Assembly: GCA_029448655.1 (NCBI GenBank)
Contig: JACCLO010000007.1
Location: 3,162,001-3,226,000, forward strand
DNA from: Wolfiporia cocos
Taxonomy: Eukaryota; Basidiomycota; Agaricomycetes; Polyporales; Phaeolaceae
Direction: 5' to 3'
Length of the DNA: 64,000 nt
Shown here: positions 10,722 through 22,400 of the stretch, piece by piece
Position numbering within the stretch: the first letter of the stretch is position 1
How the letters are laid out: each line of letters begins with the position of its first letter
Made by a program: the position numbers and the translations under genes
The notes under the pieces: model-generated
The model's input: only the letters and a program-made list of their open reading frames with translations
Database searches by the model: none
What the model was told of the DNA's origin: nothing

Positions 10722-13700
10722 GTACCCCCTCTTCTAGCTGCGTGTCCCCACGCCCAGCAATCACTTTGCAGAGGTTTTGGTCGATTTGACAGGGATGGTC
10801 GTGTTCGTGTTTCTGACAGATGTGTGGATTTGCCATCTGTATGATATACTGTACGGGATAGATCCAACCCGGGTTGTTGGGTATCGTGGACTCTATGCAT
10901 TGTCCCACTTGTATTCCATATTGTATTACACGAGTCCTCGGATTGCAAAACCAGAGGTTCCTGGCGACGAGTTGTTTTGGGTAAATATAGAAGGGGATTT
11001 TTGCATCCTTCAATAAGTCGATATCTACGTCGTCGTGGATGATGAATTCGTTCGGGTTTTGCCTGAGTCCCATGGCAATGGATTTCTTTTCGAAGTCTTC
11101 CCACTCCGGGTCCCACTCAGTATGTCTATTTTTCCACTGGTGGCCTGGAGCGGTTGGTCTTTCTTCGAAGAACTTGGTTACTAAGTCCTGCCAGGGAGTC
11201 AATCCGCGTTTCCTTTCCCATGTCGTAGTCCCATCAGACCATTCGACTTTCAGCTCGACTCGCCCTCGGTCTTCTCTGGATGCAAGGATCCTGAGAGGCC
11301 TGCGAGCGTCATTGCTTTCCGTCCGTTCGTTATGGTTCTGATTGGGGAAAGCCGGAGCATGATACGGTAGTAGTAGGACTTCGTTGAATACAGGGTATAT
11401 GCCTCGCATGTCTGCGGGCAAGTCCAGTTCGTATGCTCCATGTCCGACTTTCTTGGTGACCTTGTACGGGCCGTACCGCTTCGAATCGAGTTTCTTCGTG
11501 GGGTTTCCCATGTTAATGTTTCGCCCATCGACCCAAACCATGTCTCCCTCGTTGTAGGTGTGAGGGTTGGTTCGTTTCCGATCGTAGTATTCTTTCATAC
11601 GAAGTTTGGCTTTCTCGAGATTCTTCGAAGCGGTTTGGCTGACCTCGTGCATGTGTTCGACCCAGTCCTTGGCTGCTCCCACCCCCTCTTCCAGCTCTGG
11701 TGCCTCCATGCCTGTAAATGGGTGGTATCCGTGAGTAAGGTAAAAGGGGCTGTAGCCCGTGCTACTATGTACATGACACTTGTACGCGAATGCTGCTAGC
11801 GGGAGTAAGTCCGGCCAGTTGGTATGTGTGTTGTTGATAAATAATCGTAGGTATACCTCCAGCTCCTGGTTCATACGTTCCGTCTGCCTGTCTGTTTGTG
11901 GGTGGAACGCGGTGCTGGGGTTTCCCTCGATGCCTAGTCTACGGTATACATCTTTGATGAAGTCTGATACAAACTGTGGTCCTCTGTCACTAAATACTTT
12001 CTTTGGTAGTCCATGCTGTGCGTATACTTTATCTACAAATATGTTGGCCCAACCTTTGGCGGTTAGCTTGGTTGTGGTTGGGACCGCAATGTAGTCCTTG
12101 GATTTCATGTCTACAACTACAATAATAGCGTCCCGACCCTTGGATACTGGGAGTCCCGTGATCATGTCGACGGAAATGTTCTCCCAGTTGTGCGCGGGTG
12201 TTGGATTTGGGTTCAGTGGTGCAGCTCTTTTCGAGCGGTCTGGCTTGGTGCGTTGGCACTTGATGCACGCCTTCACGTATTGGCGTATGTCGTTTCACAT
12301 CTTTGGCCACCAATACGAGCGGTGAACGGCGGTGTACGTGTTTTCTGTGCCAGGGTGCCCTGCCGAGACCGTGTTGTGGAATGAAGAAATGATTTTTCCG
12401 ATTAATTCCTCGTCTCTCGGAATGATCAACTTCCCCCTCCTGTAGCATAGGCCGTCCTCGGCCGTTTCCACTGATCCTTCTACTACCTCCTTGTTGTAGA
12501 GAGCGGCTTCCGCTTTGACCCTTTCTTTTACCTCCTCGTGGGTGATCCCGTGAGGTAGGGTATAGAATGAGGATCTCAGCCTTTCTGCGCTGTCTTTGGC
12601 GAAGAGGTGTTCCTTCAGGACGATCTGTCCTTCGAGGTGATTCTTGTTGTCGTTGTGATTGCCTCTTCGGGATAGGCCGTCTGCCCTTCCATTGGTCTTC
12701 CCGGGGATGTGCACGAGTTGTAGGTCATACTCGGCAAGTTCCGTCATCCACCGGGCCTGTCACGGATTAATCTTCTGTGGGGTCTTAAAGTATTCTAGAT
12801 TCTTATGGTCCGTTAATACTTCTACAGGGTGTTTGGCACCCATTACAAAGTGCCGCCATTCGTCCAGGGCACGTATTATAGCCAGTAGTTCGCGGTCGTA
12901 AATCTCGTAATTTCGTTCTGCTGGTAGTAGCGTCTTTGAATGGTACGCTATGGGTTTCCAGATGCCGTCCTGGTTCTGCATGAGGCAGGCTCCAGTTGCG
13001 AAGTCTGAAGAGTCTGCCTCGATGCGGAACGGGTCATCATCGTTTGGTATCCCTAGTACAGGTGCTGTGACGAAGATGTTTTTTAACTTGTCGAAGCATT
13101 CCTGTTCTGCCGCGCCCCATTGCCATTCTCCATCTTTGGTTAGATTGATAAGGGGGCGCGCTACCGTTGAGAACTTTGGGATGAATCTCCGGTAGAAGTT
13201 GGCAAATCCGATGAAGGATTTTACTTCTTTCTTGTTCCGAGGTGCTGGCCATTCGGCTACTGCAGCAACCTTCGCGGGGTCCATGCGGATTTCCCCGTGA
13301 GAGATTATGTGCCCTAAGTACTCCACTTCGGATTTCTCGAACTCGCATTTCTCTGGTTTACAGGTTAGCTTATTTTGACGGAGAACCAAAAGAACCTTGC
13401 GCAGGATCTCTCTATGTTCTTTCTGGTCTTCCGTGAAAATAAGGATGTCATCCAAATATACAATGACCTTCCCCGTGAGGACTAGGTCTCTAAATATGTC
13501 GTTCATCAAGGTCTGGAACGTGCCTGGTGCATTGCACATTCCGAAGAACATCACTAATGGCTCGTAGAGCCCTCTATTAGTGATGAAGGCGGCTTTTTCC
13601 TCGTCGCCTTCCTTGATTTGGACGTTGGTGTATCCCCAACGAATGTCAAATTTAGAAAAGTACTTAGCGCGTTTTAGCTTGTTGAGCAGCTCCGTGATGA

Positions 13701-16700
13701 GTGGGAGCGGGTACTTGTTCTTTTTGGTCATCTGGTTCAACTTTTGATAGTCCTGGATAGGGCGTAGCTTCCCATCCTTCTTTTTGACAAAGAAGAAGGG
13801 TGCCCCCCATGGTGACTTCGATGGGCGGATGCGGCCCGTGCGCAGTTGTTCTTCTAGGAAATCGTCCAATGCTTCTTGTTCTCTAGGTGAAAGGGCGTAA
13901 ATCTTGCCTGCGTATGGTTCCAAATTGGGGAGAAGTTCGATGGCGTGATCCCACGGTCGCCGTTCCGGGAGTGTGTCGAATTCCTTTTCCTCAAACACAT
14001 CTTTGAATTCGTGTAAGTACTCGGGTACGACCTCCTCGAACGTCTTAGCTTCCGTGGTCTTGCCAGTCGCGATGGCGATTTCGGTTGCCTTCGTGGCGCG
14101 GACTCGTTTGGCGATGTCCGCTCTGCACTCGTCCCTGTTTCGGATCCATGCGTCAGCGAAAATGTAGTAAATGTGATCACCGTCCTCGATCTGCTCGTGT
14201 TCGCAGTCACAAGAGAACGTGATCCGTCGCTTCTTCCAGTCGATGGAAGGGTTGTGGTCTTCGAGCCAGTCGAAGCCGAGAAAGATGTCCGCAGAGCTGA
14301 GTTCCGTGACGTGGAACTTGCGGGTTTCCAAGTGCGTATCGATCTGCATTTGGAGCTCGACATAGTGCGTCATGAGCCCCATGCTGTTGGTTGATCCGTC
14401 TGCGTTGAACAGCTTGATAGGGCGGTCCAATGGGATCTGCTCGAGTCGGTGTTCCTCCACGTAGGACTTACTGATCACCGATCCAGTAGAACCGGAATCG
14501 ATGAGAGCCTTTGTGAAGAGGGCATGTCCGTTGGGGCGGTGGAGAGTGATCGGTACTTCGATCTGCTTTCCCCGTTTTCCCGTCTGGATGACCACTACAC
14601 TTCCCCTGAGTTTCTCACCAGTTGAGCCGAAACCCTGTGTCCCTCGTGCGGTTTCGCGGGTCGACTTGACGATCTTGGTGTTGGGTGTCATATTGCATTC
14701 GAGTATGAACTGGGCGATTCTGTCCCCATACTCGACCTGATAATCTGCTCCGGTCTGATTATTCAGTATGACTTTTACTCGGCCGGTGTAGTCTTCGTCT
14801 ACTACACCGCCTTCCACGTCGACTCCCTTGAGGGCGAGTCCAGACCGTGGAGCGATACGTCCGTATACACCGGCTGGCATCCTGATCTTGATGCCAGTAT
14901 CTACGGTGATACGTTTCCCATTAGGAACGACGACCTCCTCCGCGGAGTAGAGGTCGTACCCAGCGGCACCTTCGCTTTTGCGCTCAGGTGGGATTGCCCA
15001 CAGGTGGTCTAGGTAGATGTCGAGCGTGACGGTCTTTTTCTTGACGCGTCTATGCCGCACTTTCTTTTCTGATTTTTTAGTGGTACCTGATGCGTCTGCC
15101 ATTTCCACATCAGGTGTCACTACCGGGTCCACATCCATCGGAACATATGTTACATTAGCATTGGAGGAATTAAGCACGGTATTTGCCTCCCGCCATGCTC
15201 CAGTGGGAGGCGCCTCCAAGGCTGTTACAAACGAGTCCTCGGAGCATGTTGAAGCTCCGTCGTCGTCGTCTATGTCCGATTCTACAGATGCCAGAGGTAC
15301 AGATACTGGTTCTAATATCGGGGCCCCGGTCTCTAGCCCATATAGTCCATCCACCGGTTCGTCGTTCTCCGTGGCAGCCGAGTCACTTTTTTTGGAGTTT
15401 ACTGGTTCTTCTACTTCCAATACTGAAAAGCGATTTGAGGGGGAGGGACTTACCTGAGTGGGCGTGAACCCGGCTTCCTTCACGGCGTCAGGGTTCTCCT
15501 TGGCCCAGGCGGCCACCATTCGGACAAAGTCCTCCTGGGGGATCTCGCCAAGGACCTTGGGAGCTTCGTTCCCTTCGATAGCCTGCCGGGTTCGTTGTGT
15601 TCCGGATCCACTGGCGGCGGGGGTGGTGTTGGTCTTGGGCCGCCAGTTCGGCTGGTGCCAGGATGTCTTGGTGCATCCTTTGCCAGGTGCCTCAGCCTGT
15701 GTCTTGCTGCAAGAGTGGCACTTCCTCTTGAGCAGGTTCGCCCTTTCTTCGGCTGTTGGCTCCGCTCGGGGAGCGCGCTCAGGCTTAGCACGCTCCTTGC
15801 CCTTGTCCGTGGTACCCTTGGTGCTCCGCAGTTTTTCCTCGTCCCGGAGTCGACGCATCGCATTGTCGGTCCAGAGGATGGCCTGTTTCCAGGATTCGTA
15901 ATCCTCCGGAATCTGGATGTTGTACCCGCGCTGCGATTTGTCGTTGACAGTGGCGGCGACGAATGCCTGGTGAACCGAGGAATAAATGTCCTTGGGGATG
16001 GCCCTGGTGACCCAACTGTGGACCACCTGGTTTTCCCGGTCATACTTGGCTTCTCCCAGGAGTCGCTCTAGCTCCTGGAAGTATTCCTCGCTTTTACCAA
16101 GCGTCATGGTGAGTCGCTCCGCCGCTACTGCCGCCTTTTTCTCCAGGTCCAGGTCGTCGAACTTTTGGTGCAGCTCCCAGATGAACCGTTGCCAGCTGAT
16201 TCTCCATTGCCCTCCCAGGTAGTGTTCCCTGGTGAACGCCGTTACCCACGAGTCGACTTTGGGGCCGCGGATCAACGAGACAGCCGCGCCCACCTTTTTT
16301 GAGTCGGTGAAGAGGATGGGGGCGTTGTCGTCGATGTACAGCTGAAGTCGCATGTACCAGTCTGTGAATCCGGTGCCGGTGAAGGCTTCCGGTTCCCTGA
16401 CCTTGGACTTGTACCGGGGGTCTGGCTGTGGTTCAGGCAGCATGGAGTATGCGTCCCATTGCGACGACGCCGGCTTCATTGGCCTCCACATAGACGCATG
16501 AGTTCCCTGGAGAGGCGCGGCTCCCCAGGTGTTCACGGGTGCATTCTGTGTTGGCAATGGGTGACCGAACATGTTGTGCGTCGGTGGCGGACGGACTGCC
16601 TGGGCGAAGTTGTCGGGACGAACGGGGGCTGGGGCTGTGAGTACCGGTGGCATGTAGCCGGGCAGGAATGGGTTCGTCTGCCGGGAATTTCCACGAGTCG

Positions 16701-17421
16701 GGGGAGTGGGGAGAGGCCGGGATCCACGCGGTGTCCACTGGGGGGAGTGCATGTGCACCGATCGAACCCAGTTTTCTACCGGACAAAATCTGCTTTCGGC
16801 TTCCGTGATGGGTATGCGGACGGGAGGTGGTGCCTGGCTGTGGAGTGATGCCACGTCTCCGGCTTGGAGAGCGTCCGCCTGCAACCGTTGGGCCTCCCGT
16901 AGGAACCGAGCTCCCATTTCTCGTGACCATGTCCCTGCTGCTACCATTGCTTGCGCAACCTGTTGGCATCGCGCGCCGAAGTCTGCCGTCGTGGGGTTGG
17001 GCGGGAACGCCCACCGCATAGCGAGAGGCGAGTCGATGTGGCCCAACTGGCTGCCGGCGCGTATCGTGTTCGACTGTTCCCTTGCCATCTGGAAAGCCTG
17101 TTCCAACCGTTCCACACCGGGGCCTTGGTTCTCAACCGATGCTCCGTAAGCTAGCGAGCGAGCGGGGCATGCGTCTCCAATGGTTTCGGTGTGGACTGGA
17201 GCGACTTTGATGTTCTGTTGGGGGGCATGGATGCTGTCTGCTACTGATAAGAACGCGAAGTCGTTGGGGAGGCCGTGCATTTGGTAGTTCACCCACTGCC
17301 CTGGGTGGAACGGGTCGATCGAGGCGGGGAGCGGGACGTCTGCCGGGGTTTGGGCTTCGAACGGGTTTTGCGGGGGGCGAGGTTCACAGACGTATTCGAT
17401 GTTGTGGGGTTGAGCGGCCAT
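10684..17421 (-). pseudogene. E2 gag-dUTPase-protease-RT-RNaseH-integrase polyprotein, two nonsense codons
   Basis: One continuous minus-strand frame of 2246 codons, broken only by TGA at 12760-12762 and at 12295-12297. Order: gag; atypical zinc motif CX2CX11CX5H near 15690-15760; dUTPase with all five motifs at about 15030-14620 (GYDLYSAEE, RSGLA, GFGSTG); protease with DSG near 14500; RT with YLDD near 13455; RNase H; integrase with His/Cys zinc region and DDE core (FSDRG, NQELEVYL); and a degenerate chromodomain-like block (WSDGTTTWER) before a lineage-specific tail. At the first stop E3 has CGA in the same codon, which proves CGA to TGA. The second falls where E3 has Arg. The ATG at 17421 opens the frame. 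The product would drive reverse transcription and integration. Confidence 0.9.
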
Positions 17422-18133
17422 TGTATGTAAAGAGAATGTGTATGTGTATAGAAGGTGTAGTCGCGATTAAGACCGCTACCTGCCCACTGTGGCGCCTCCG
17501 AAGAGCTATCGGGGTGGTAACTAGAAAGTCTTAATCCACTACAAACTGCGTCCACCTCTTTTCGGAGATGTGCCAAGAAACGCTAAGGGGTTTTCTTCCC
17601 AAAGCCGGCGAGAAAACGCAGCCTCCGAAACCTCGTCCAGCCCCGAAGCTAATTCGGGATACCGGGGGCACGGGAACTATCCGCCTATGGGATGGGGCGT
17701 GTAAAAGATTCTACCGTAGGGCGGCAAGTGCCGGTACAGTATTAGGCGATTTCCTGCCTCTTCAGCCGCGGGTTACGCGCTGGGTTCTATAGTAACGGGG
17801 GCGCGGTAATGCGCGTATCGTCGGGGCAGTAAGGCCCGTAAATAGACGACCAGTGCCTCTGTACACTGCCACAGGGCCCCTTAACGCCTTTGATTATTAC
17901 GCGTCGGGTGCACAGTTACTGTGGTGGGGTTGTAACCCAAGACCTTTACAACCGCGTTGCACGGTGTTGGTCCAGTAGCTTAGAAGCAACGGTAGGAGAG
18001 GTCCCCTACACGCTGTTCGCAAGTGATTCCCCCAGAACTCTAATCCCTTAACCCTGGGATGTGGCGGGTATGAAAACCGATCACATGCTCGGAGAACCGA
18101 AGTTCAAAAGAAAGGTGCACTTTGCCCCTAGTG
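17422..18133 (-). other. E2 5' leader, main part
   Basis: Untranslated leader of E2 between its 5' LTR and gag, continuing at 25820-25869 beyond E3. The open frames here on either strand are short and lack known domains. Confidence 0.7.
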
Positions 18134-18516
18134 TGTCACGGGCAAAAGCTTTCCCTAACGACAACGAGATCGATCCGGTCCCCCGAGTCCCCAAGCCCAG
18201 CCAGGCCCGGATCATACCATGGAAGGAGCCCAACAACGCCTAGATAACGACACAAGGCCCGGTTCCCACGCGGCCACGATGACCGCTACGCATTTGATAT
18301 ACCTTACACTTCTATGTTTCAGAGTCTGGCTTAGACCCCTACCTTAGTCTCGCACCAGACTCCCTAGTTACCATATACGGCCATTATAGTACAAACATGT
18401 ACAAACAGCCTATTAGTATAATAGCAGGCCTCGTTCAGCTGGTAACCCCAGTCTGAACTTGGCGTTCATCCACTTCGCTCCCCTCAGTTCGCTCTAAGGT
18501 TTTAGTGGCCTTGTCA
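18134..18516 (+). repeat. E3 5' LTR
   Basis: 383 bp, TGTCACGG...CTTGTCA. It contains the TATA box at 18417-18423 and the self-primer at 18450-18460. Confidence 0.95.
18417..18460 (+). promoter_or_regulatory. E3 TATA box and self-primer
   Basis: TATAATA at 18417-18423 is 33 nt upstream of AGTCTGAACTT (18450-18460), the exact complement of 18518-18528. Confidence 0.72.
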
Positions 18517-18517
18517 T

Positions 18518-18528
18518 AAGTTCAGACT
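18518..18528 (+). promoter_or_regulatory. E3 primer-binding site (self-priming type)
   Basis: AAGTTCAGACT one base after the LTR. It pairs over 11 nt with 18450-18460, and pairing stops at the twelfth base. Confidence 0.75.
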
Positions 18529-18716
18529 CCCCCTACTGTCGACGATCATCCCGACAGTTTTATTATCTTTTATCTGACAAACCCAAGGACCGCCAAAACG
18601 ACGATCCTACACTTATCCAACCCCTCCAGACCAGGGGAAAAGTTCTTTTTCGATTCTCTCAGAATCCCGTTCTGCGTACATACACCCGGAGCTTACATAA
18701 GCCGACAGTATATACG

Positions 18717-19388
18717 ATGGAACGCAAAACACACAGCCCAGCTCCTTCGACTTCGCATGTGGGCGCAGGACTGCGAGAGGAAAGACGCGTCGGTAGTTAC
18801 CGACCAGGACGGAACACACGTAGACAAAGTCCTCAACCGGAGACGGAGGAGACTAGTCAACAAAGAGCGAGACGCCTTAAGGCAAAGGCGCCTCAACATG
18901 GGCGGGAGGAGTATGTAGGTGGCATTCTCGACGTCCCCTCACAATACGCCCTGCGCGTCGCCGACAGCATGCGCGAGGAAAGAGACACAGCCGACCGAGA
19001 GGAGTACGAGAGGCTGAAAAGAAAATTCGAAGGTACGCCGTCACAAGCGTACATCGAGGAAGAGGATGAAGACGACCACGGTTACATCACCGCGGGCGAG
19101 ATGGAAATGGACTGGCCATTGCGAAGGAAGCCCTTCGCAGGGGCTGAGGAGAACGAGCTAGCTCCCATTTTTAATCTAGACATCAACGACAACCAGGACG
19201 GGATGAACACCCAACAACCACCCTTTCTCGCCCACATCCTCACACCACCACCAATCGTTCCAGCCCCGGAACGCGCCCCAGAGCGGGTAAGAACAACCTG
19301 GGAGGAAGACGAGTATCCCTCGCGACCCACGTCCCCCAACTTCCCTCACCGTGTAGCCCTATACGCAGAAGCACTCCACAAGCTTTGA
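18717..19388 (+). CDS. E3 gag N-terminal segment, ends at in-frame TGA
   Basis: 223 codons from an ATG, 200 nt after the 5' LTR. The product is charged and proline-rich, with acidic runs (EEEDEDDH) and no recognised fold. It is in the same reading frame as the gag-pol frame downstream. After the TGA at 19386-19388 the frame stays open for 23 codons to the ATG at 19458 and then to 25541. Either the TGA is a nonsense mutation (CGA or TGG to TGA) or it is a stop read through at some rate. The gag-pol frame of E2 runs through its own gag region without a stop, which favours mutation. The T that follows (TGA-TAT) is not the CAR-YYA context of known leaky stops. Confidence 0.7.
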   Translation: MERKTHSPAPSTSHVGAGLREERRVGSYRPGRNTRRQSPQPETEETSQQRARRLKAKAPQHGREEYVGGILDVPSQYALRVADSMREERDTADREEYERLKRKFEGTPSQAYIEEEDEDDHGYITAGEMEMDWPLRRKPFAGAEENELAPIFNLDINDNQDGMNTQQPPFLAHILTPPPIVPAPERAPERVRTTWEEDEYPSRPTSPNFPHRVALYAEALHKL

Positions 19389-19457
19389 TATTGGGACGAC
19401 CAGCAGGTCGGAGATTACATCCACGGCGCGGTAGGTCTTCAACACAAGACCCGCGAT

Positions 19458-22400
19458 ATGGAAAGGCGAGCAGCAGAACGACTCGCTCCTCTCGACGAGG
19501 ACTCCGACACGCCGTCGCCCAACAAACGTATGGGCAACACTCTACCACCACCAGAACGCGCTCCGGCTCCCAGCCCGAAAACCCGCTCAGGATACCACGC
19601 ATTAGACACGGTACCCGCGTACCAAGGGGAGTTCGACATCCTCAGGGCACGAGAGCAGCGAAACGTACCGCCTAAATGGCAAATTCCACAGGTCAGCGAA
19701 AGACGCCGCGAGACCTTCACACCAATTCCAGTATCGCGCAACCCACCCACATACACCCAGTCTCGGAGACGAACGGTGAAAGAACCACCTATCTTCGACG
19801 ACGACAAAGTCAAGTTCCGCGACTGGTGGATGAGGATGATCCAGTACCTAGCCTCGCAGCGCCAGTACATGGAAACGTCGCACGACCGCATCGAATGCGC
19901 GATGTCGTACATCAGAGGCGACAAGGTAGACCAATGGTTCGCGAACATGTTTGCGACCTACTTCAACGAAGAAACCGGGTGGTGGGAGATCCACTTTGAT
20001 TTCTTTAAACAGGAGCTCTTCACCAGGTTCGAGGACCCTGACAGGGAAAAGCGAGCGCGGCGACAACTCACCGCCCTCAAAATGATCTTCGGTAAGTCTA
20101 ACGAGTACTTCACCGAGATCGAAACGCTGTGCCGAGAAGCAGGAGTCGACATGGACAACGAATTCGTCCTGCAGGCGGTGGAGAAAAACGTACCGTCATC
20201 AGTGTACGAGCCAGTATACGCCTCCTTCTCCACCCAGCGCGACTTCCACCACAGGAAGGTGCCGGTACCAAAAAAGTACCAACCCTGGAAGGAGGCCATC
20301 ATGGACTTCGACCAAGCCCTGTGGAGACGAGCGCAGGATCGCGCAGAGCAGAAGGGCGAGGAAGCGAAAACCAAGGGTAAGGAGAAAAAGAAGGACTCCA
20401 ACACCCCCAAGAAGGTCTACGATTCCCCAGCCGCAGATCGACTCTGCAAGTTCTGCGGAAAGAAAATGGGCGAGCGTCCCACCTCCGCCTGCACCTCGCC
20501 AACCTGGCACATCCCGATGCGCGACGCCGGCTATAAGTATACGCCGGGCAAGTCATACGCGGCCGCTACAAGCGGCACCACTCAAACTCGGCCATCCGGC
20601 TCGAAGCCTGCTAAACAGCAACTTCGGGAGCTAACCGACGAAGAGTGGCAGCGCATGGCTGCCGAATACGAAGAGGAGTCGAAAGACTCCAAGAAGGCAG
20701 AGGTAAGCAAAATCACCTCGAACCGATTCCATCTTCTCAACGTCGAAGAAGTAAGCGACGACGATGACCAAGAAGTGTACGGCTCCGCGGTGGACACTAC
20801 GAGCCAAGCGGGGGGCTCGGATTATTCAGACGACGATGCGAGTTCTGTATGTAGCGAGGATTCCTTTTGTACAGCCCAAGAGGAGCTCCGTGAATCCACG
20901 GCTCGCCCGGGGGCTAAACCGGGGCTTAATTCCTCTTTAGACGATAAAATGAATGTGGATACAGAACCCATCGTCGTCTCAGAGGACATTGACATGAAAG
21001 ACACGACTGATCAACCAAAGAAAAGGAAGATCAGGCGCGTTAAGAAAAGAACAGAGACTCTAGACATCTACTTAGATGATCCGCGAGCCACAGTTCCTGA
21101 GCAGAAGAGCGACGAAGCAGCTGGATATGACCTATATTCAGCTGAAGAAACCATCGTTCCTGCTCACGGAAAAGAAAACATCGATACTGGCATAAAAATA
21201 AGGATGCCCGATGGAGTTTACGGTCGCATCGCCCCTAGATCAGGGCTGGCGAATAAAGGAATTGACGTCCTGGCCGGTGTAATCGACCAAGATTACACTG
21301 GCCGCCTAGTCGTTATGCTAATAAATCATTCCGACACAGACTTAGTCGTCAACTACAAGGACAGGATCGCTCAATTAATCCTGGAACAGAACAAAAACCC
21401 CCGCGTCAAAATTGTCAAACGTATCCGTGAGACAACGCGCGGTACAGCAGGATTCGGATCCACAGACAAGATCCGAGGAACTCACGTCGTGTTTGGACAA
21501 GGAAGACGTGGACGACAGATAGCAGTCCCCGCCATGATCCACAGTCCACACGAACGGACCATCACCACCACCGCCCTCATTGACTCTGGTTCCACAGGTT
21601 CGGTAGTCGACTACGAGTTCGCCCAGAAACACGAACTCAACATTCAACCGCTGGAACGACCGGTACGCGTACAAAACGCTGACGGGAGTCCCAACGGCGG
21701 AGGTACCATGACTCACTACGTCGAGATGCAAATCCAGATTGGTACGCACCTCGAAAATCGCAAATTCAACGTGAGCAAGTTAGGCTCGCACGACATCTTT
21801 CTAGGTTTCGATTGGTTGGAGCAACACAACCCCACCATCGACTGGAGAAAGAAAGCAATCGATTTCGACAAATGCGATTGCGAACACGAACATCTCGAAG
21901 AGGGAGATCAAGTGTTCATGATTGACGCCACGGTATGGCTTAGATACGCCAGCGAATGCAAAGAACACATTCGCAACCGGCTCGAGATATGGGAAGCAGG
22001 GGAGACTGCACTACGAGGTGATGTCTACCCCGTTACTTCAGAACAAATCGCTGCTGTGAAAGCCACAGAAATGGACATCGCAGCGAAGAAAACAACGGAA
22101 GTAAAAACGTTCGAAGAAGTCGTGCCCGAACATCTACACGACTTCAAAAACGTCTTTGAGGAAGGCGAGTTTGACAAGCTCCCCGACCGACGACCATGGG
22201 ACCACGTGGTCGAACTCCTACCGGACGCCAAACCCTTCTGCGGTAAGATATATCCCCTCTCGCCACAACAACAGAAGGTATTGGACGAGTTCCTGGAGGA
22301 GCAATTACGTACGGGACGCATCCGACCATCTAAGTCGCCCTGGGGCGCTCCGTTCTTCTTCGTAAAAAAGAAAGACGGCAAATTACGACCCATACAGGAT

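Noticed and set aside
15017..17149. Several plus-strand frames of over 120 codons opposite E2 gag-pol
   Set aside because: Antisense shadows of a GC-rich coding frame; no motifs.
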